DNA of 8,109 nt, taken from positions 1-8,109 of the forward strand of contig JBDRHL010000123.1 of assembly GCA_043816955.1 (NCBI GenBank). Reading direction: 5' to 3'. This document shows, one piece after another, positions 5,429 to 8,109 of the stretch. The notes below the pieces were generated by a model, which saw only the letters and a program-made list of their open reading frames with translations, ran no database searches and was not told the origin of the DNA. The DNA comes from JBDRHL01 sp043816955 (lineage in GTDB: Bacteria; Planctomycetota; Phycisphaerae; Sedimentisphaerales; CAYZTY01). Position numbers and translations under genes: made by a program. Every line of letters begins with the position of its first letter. Position 1 is the stretch's first letter.

Positions 5429-7608
5429 TTAGTGAATTTACTCCTGCCCAGATCAAGCGGCTTCAAAAAATTAATTAGCTCCAGGTCATTTTCTCTGACC
5501 ACAAGAGCTAATGAACCCTGTCCGGGTGTATAAGGAAATAACTTTTCTGGAAAAACCTCTGTAATACGGTCTGTTAGCCCCAATCGAATTAGACCTGCAC
5601 AAGCTAAAATCAATGCGTTAAACTTTCCCGCATCGAGTTGTTCAATCCTGTCCTGAATATTTCCGCGAACATCGACCGCCTTAAGGTCTGGTCGCAATCG
5701 AACAAGATTTTCCCGACGCCGGATACTGGATGTTCCGACAATCGCTCTTTCAGGCAATGATTGCAATGGTATATTATTTCTTGAGATAAGACATTCCCAG
5801 AAAGCTATGGCTGGGGTAACAGCGACAACTGTCAATCCTGGTATAGATCTTTGCGGAAGGTCTTTTACGCTGTGTACAGCGATATCTATCTCGCCTGCCA
5901 ATAAAGCACAATCGATATCGCGAGTGAAAAAATCATCATCCCGAACTTGCGGAAGAGGGGTTTTCCTGTTTCTGTCGCAAGGGGTATCGATGAATACCTC
6001 TTCCAGTTTTATATCCTCAGCCAATGCTTTCAGCAAGCCTTGAATCTCAGCCGCCTGAGCTTTGGAGAGCGGGCTTTTTCTTGCACCTATGCGAATAATT
6101 CCTACAGGCGGTTTAACCGCTTTTTGAGTACCGTGCCAAATCAGCGATTGCTCAACAGCCTTTAACCGGGCATTCGCAATACTTCTGACTTTCTCGGCAG
6201 TCAGCTCAATTCGCGGTATTTCTTTCAGACCAAAATAGCCGGATTTATTTTTCTCCCGCTGCAGAACGTCCTTGTATCCTTCAATATCAATGATAAACAG
6301 CCTATATAAGGGTTTGCAGCACTTAAGAGCGGCAATCGCTTTGGGTGTCAATTCGGAACAAACGACTAAACCATCTGCACAATTAAGAAAGTTGCCTATC
6401 TCATCCGTATGATGAACTGGATATCCAATATTTTGCGAAGCATTTGTTTTTTCAAAATGCCTTGAAAAATTAACAACCTTGTGGCCGGAGATAATAATTT
6501 CTTCAATTACAGAGCGGGATAAGCAGCCATTGCCCACAACCAGAATGTTGGCCTTTTTGGCATAACCGACATTCTCATTGATTAAAGACGTAATATTTGA
6601 AGACCAGGATTTGCCGGCAGGCGTAAGATTACTTGATTGACGTATCTTCCTGGCTGCCAGTAGTACAGATGAAAAGGTATCATGCAGTTGTGACTTTTCA
6701 GAACTAATCCACTTTGCCATAGCACATCGTAATTGGCTAACAATTTCGGTTTCACCCACAAAATGTGAATCGAGCCCCAGGCAAATATTAAGGAGATGAT
6801 AATAAGCCATATGTCCCTGCTTATATTGTATGTTTGTTTTACACTCCTCCCAGGATAAGCCGGATATTTCTTTTAATTTAGACAGCATTTCTCCGGCCAG
6901 CTGACGTGAAGATGAGCTTTGAATGTAGCATTCCCACCTTTGGCAAGTAGCCAGTATAAGAACCTCATCCCGTGCAAAATTATTCTGAGCAAATGTACTT
7001 TCAAAGATTTTTAGTCTGTTAAAAGCCTCTCTGCTCAATGCTGCCCTGTCAAAGCCGAACATTGTCAGTTGTTGCAGCAACCCGTTAGGCTGTTCCATCT
7101 GAACTGCTATCCTGTTTCGAATAGCCCTGGAATATCGACAGTTAGTCCCGTTGGAATGCACGGCAACTGTAAGCATTTCATTTTTATATATTGCCGGAAA
7201 GATTACCTTTGAATATCTCCCTGACGAAACCACGCAATAGAGCTTGCCGAGCCTACGGACATCTTCGCCTATCTCGATATTGAGTATTTGGTCGGAAGTT
7301 GCCGCAATAATAAAATCATAATCGGCCGGATATTCAGAGCGATATTCTGATTGTAGCCAGCACAATTGGCCTATCCCGGCAAGATAACTGAGCCAATCAG
7401 TAACCGAAGGGGATAAAATGGTAACCGATGCATTTGAGCTAAGCAGCGTTTTCGCCTTTCTTTCAGCAATTCTGCCGCCGCCTACTATGAGACATCTAAC
7501 ATCGGTCATATCTATACCAAGTGGCAGATAAACAGACCGATGACTCAGGGCTTTATTTTCCTCCTGTATTTTACTGGCTTCAATTAAGTTGTGCATAAAA
7601 CCAATCAA
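5425..7608 (-). CDS. hemA: Triple fusion: precorrin-2 dehydrogenase-like / glutamyl-tRNA reductase / truncated porphobilinogen deaminase
   Basis: 727 residues, one open frame. (a) Residues 26-175 resemble the NAD-dependent precorrin-2 dehydrogenase of CysG/Met8: YLPLGIDM, GGGRIAERKAKTLL (43-56), FIIAATSDQILN (99-110), and the central IFPA...TVAVHSNGT segment. The usual catalytic Asp position reads Ser (CVVSSG, 125-130). (b) Residues 181 to about 490 are glutamyl-tRNA reductase: catalytic Cys222 in TCQRWECY, His271 in HLLNICLGLDS, VGETEIVSQ (284-292), SSN in the linker, and a weak NADPH loop VVGNGCLS (357-364). The long C-terminal dimerisation domain is almost absent. (c) Residues about 502-727 are porphobilinogen deaminase domains 1-2: IRIGARKSPLSKAQ, AVHSVKDLP with Asp583, GTSSIRR (Arg630, Arg631), VRGNIQDR (Arg648, Arg654), ACAGLIRLGL and TPGQGSL. 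Domain 3, with the dipyrromethane-cofactor cysteine, is missing. The start is uncertain: TTG at 7608 overlaps the cysK stop (TTGA), or ATG at 7596; neither has a Shine-Dalgarno. The order of the fused parts is the usual order of the separate genes in other bacteria. Confidence 0.92.
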   Translation of the reverse strand: MIGFMHNLIEASKIQEENKALSHRSVYLPLGIDMTDVRCLIVGGGRIAERKAKTLLSSNASVTILSPSVTDWLSYLAGIGQLCWLQSEYRSEYPADYDFIIAATSDQILNIEIGEDVRRLGKLYCVVSSGRYSKVIFPAIYKNEMLTVAVHSNGTNCRYSRAIRNRIAVQMEQPNGLLQQLTMFGFDRAALSREAFNRLKIFESTFAQNNFARDEVLILATCQRWECYIQSSSSRQLAGEMLSKLKEISGLSWEECKTNIQYKQGHMAYYHLLNICLGLDSHFVGETEIVSQLRCAMAKWISSEKSQLHDTFSSVLLAARKIRQSSNLTPAGKSWSSNITSLINENVGYAKKANILVVGNGCLSRSVIEEIIISGHKVVNFSRHFEKTNASQNIGYPVHHTDEIGNFLNCADGLVVCSELTPKAIAALKCCKPLYRLFIIDIEGYKDVLQREKNKSGYFGLKEIPRIELTAEKVRSIANARLKAVEQSLIWHGTQKAVKPPVGIIRIGARKSPLSKAQAAEIQGLLKALAEDIKLEEVFIDTPCDRNRKTPLPQVRDDDFFTRDIDCALLAGEIDIAVHSVKDLPQRSIPGLTVVAVTPAIAFWECLISRNNIPLQSLPERAIVGTSSIRRRENLVRLRPDLKAVDVRGNIQDRIEQLDAGKFNALILACAGLIRLGLTDRITEVFPEKLFPYTPGQGSLALVVRENDLELINFLKPLDLGRSKFTK

Positions 7609-8109
7609 TCAAAAAGGACCGTACTGATATAGCGTTCGGCGGTATCAGGTAAAATAACAACAATCAGCTTGCCGGCATTTTCCGGACGTTTCGCTACTTT
7701 GACGGCCGCCGCAGCAGCAGCTCCTGATGATATTCCGGCAAAGATGCCCTCTTCCTTAGCGAGGCGTTTTGCCATATCAAACGATTCTACATTTGATATC
7801 TGGATTATCTCGTCAACAATATTCTTATTCAAAACATCTGGGACAAAACCGGCACCGATTCCCTGAATCATATGCGGGCCAGGTTTGCAGCCGGAAAGAA
7901 CCGCTGAGTCAGTAGGTTCAATCCCTATTGCTTGGATAGAAGGTTTGCGGGACTTGAGCACTTCACTTACACCGGTAATTGTCCCGCCAGTGCCTATTCC
8001 AGCAATGAATATGTCAACCTGACCATCGGTATCTTCCCAAATTTCTTCAGCGGTTGTTTCTCTGTGGATTTGAGGATTGGCAGGATTCTGAAATTGCTGT
8101 GGCATAAAG
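7605..8109 (-). CDS. cysK: Cysteine synthase (O-acetylserine sulfhydrylase), partial, C-terminal half
   Basis: The frame is open to the right edge (the last codon seen is Phe before MPQQF), so about the last 167 residues are present and the N-terminal half with the PLP-binding lysine lies outside. The enzyme makes cysteine from O-acetylserine and sulfide. Visible family motifs: FMPQQFQNPANPQIH, the PLP-phosphate loop GTGGTITG, GIGAGFVPDVL, the active-site GISSGAA, and the terminal LPDTAERYISTVLF. These favour CysK over cystathionine beta-synthase, with no regulatory CBS domain after the catalytic part. The TGA at 7605-7607 overlaps or directly precedes the start of the fused heme gene, so cysK is most likely an upstream member of the same operon. 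That links cysteine synthesis with siroheme, the cofactor of sulfite reductase. An alanine-rich helix follows the SSG motif; nothing is odd. Confidence 0.94.
   Translation of the reverse strand, partial: FMPQQFQNPANPQIHRETTAEEIWEDTDGQVDIFIAGIGTGGTITGVSEVLKSRKPSIQAIGIEPTDSAVLSGCKPGPHMIQGIGAGFVPDVLNKNIVDEIIQISNVESFDMAKRLAKEEGIFAGISSGAAAAAAVKVAKRPENAGKLIVVILPDTAERYISTVLFD

Noticed and set aside
5300..5460. Frameshift or premature stop that hides HemC domain 3
   Set aside because: The stop overlaps an ATG as ATGA, and the next frame is an intact CobA from its first conserved strand. There is no room for a shifted domain 3, and none appears at the ends of the other operon proteins.

Overview
The window reads almost entirely on the minus strand. 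It holds the early part of a tetrapyrrole (heme/siroheme) biosynthesis operon and, after a short gap, the start of a separate copper-responsive unit. There is no RNA gene, mobile element, CRISPR array or long non-coding stretch; the only gaps are 603-689 and 249-320. Both window ends cut through genes.

Organism: moderate GC, Shine-Dalgarno-type sites, a full C5 (glutamyl-tRNA) route and a CobA-HemD fusion point to a bacterium. CobA-HemD fusions are known in Clostridia, delta-proteobacteria and relatives. The short GluTR and short porphobilinogen deaminase recall, from memory and unchecked, the short chlamydial versions. A member of the Planctomycetota/Chlamydiota/Lentisphaerota (PVC) group is a plausible guess, held with low confidence.

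Layout in the direction of transcription, right to left. (1) The C-terminal half of cysK, cysteine synthase (7605 to beyond the right edge). (2) A 727-residue fusion of a precorrin-2 dehydrogenase-like domain, glutamyl-tRNA reductase and porphobilinogen deaminase (5425-7608). (3) A CobA-HemD fusion (4037-5428). (4) hemB (3076-4047). (5) hemL (1814-3091). (6) mnmA, tRNA 2-thiouridylase (690-1817). Every junction in this chain overlaps by 3 to 16 bases, so it is almost certainly one translationally coupled operon whose promoter lies off the right edge. (7) A new promoter with an exact TATAAT and a perfect CsoR-type palindrome (633-651). (8) csoR (321-602). (9) The start of a small exported Cys/His/Met-containing protein (1-248), cut by the left edge.

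Function: GluTR and HemL make 5-aminolevulinate, HemB makes porphobilinogen, the deaminase and HemD make uroporphyrinogen III, and CobA plus the dehydrogenase-like domain lead towards sirohydrochlorin/siroheme. Siroheme serves sulfite reductase, which feeds sulfide to CysK, and MnmA uses cysteine-derived sulfur, so the operon has a sulfur theme.

The most unusual point is the triple fusion. Its parts look trimmed or altered: GluTR lacks the C-terminal dimerisation domain, the deaminase lacks the whole third domain with the cofactor-binding cysteine, and the dehydrogenase domain has Ser where the catalytic Asp is expected. The deaminase stop codon overlaps the cobA start, so the short C-terminus is not explained by a simple frameshift.
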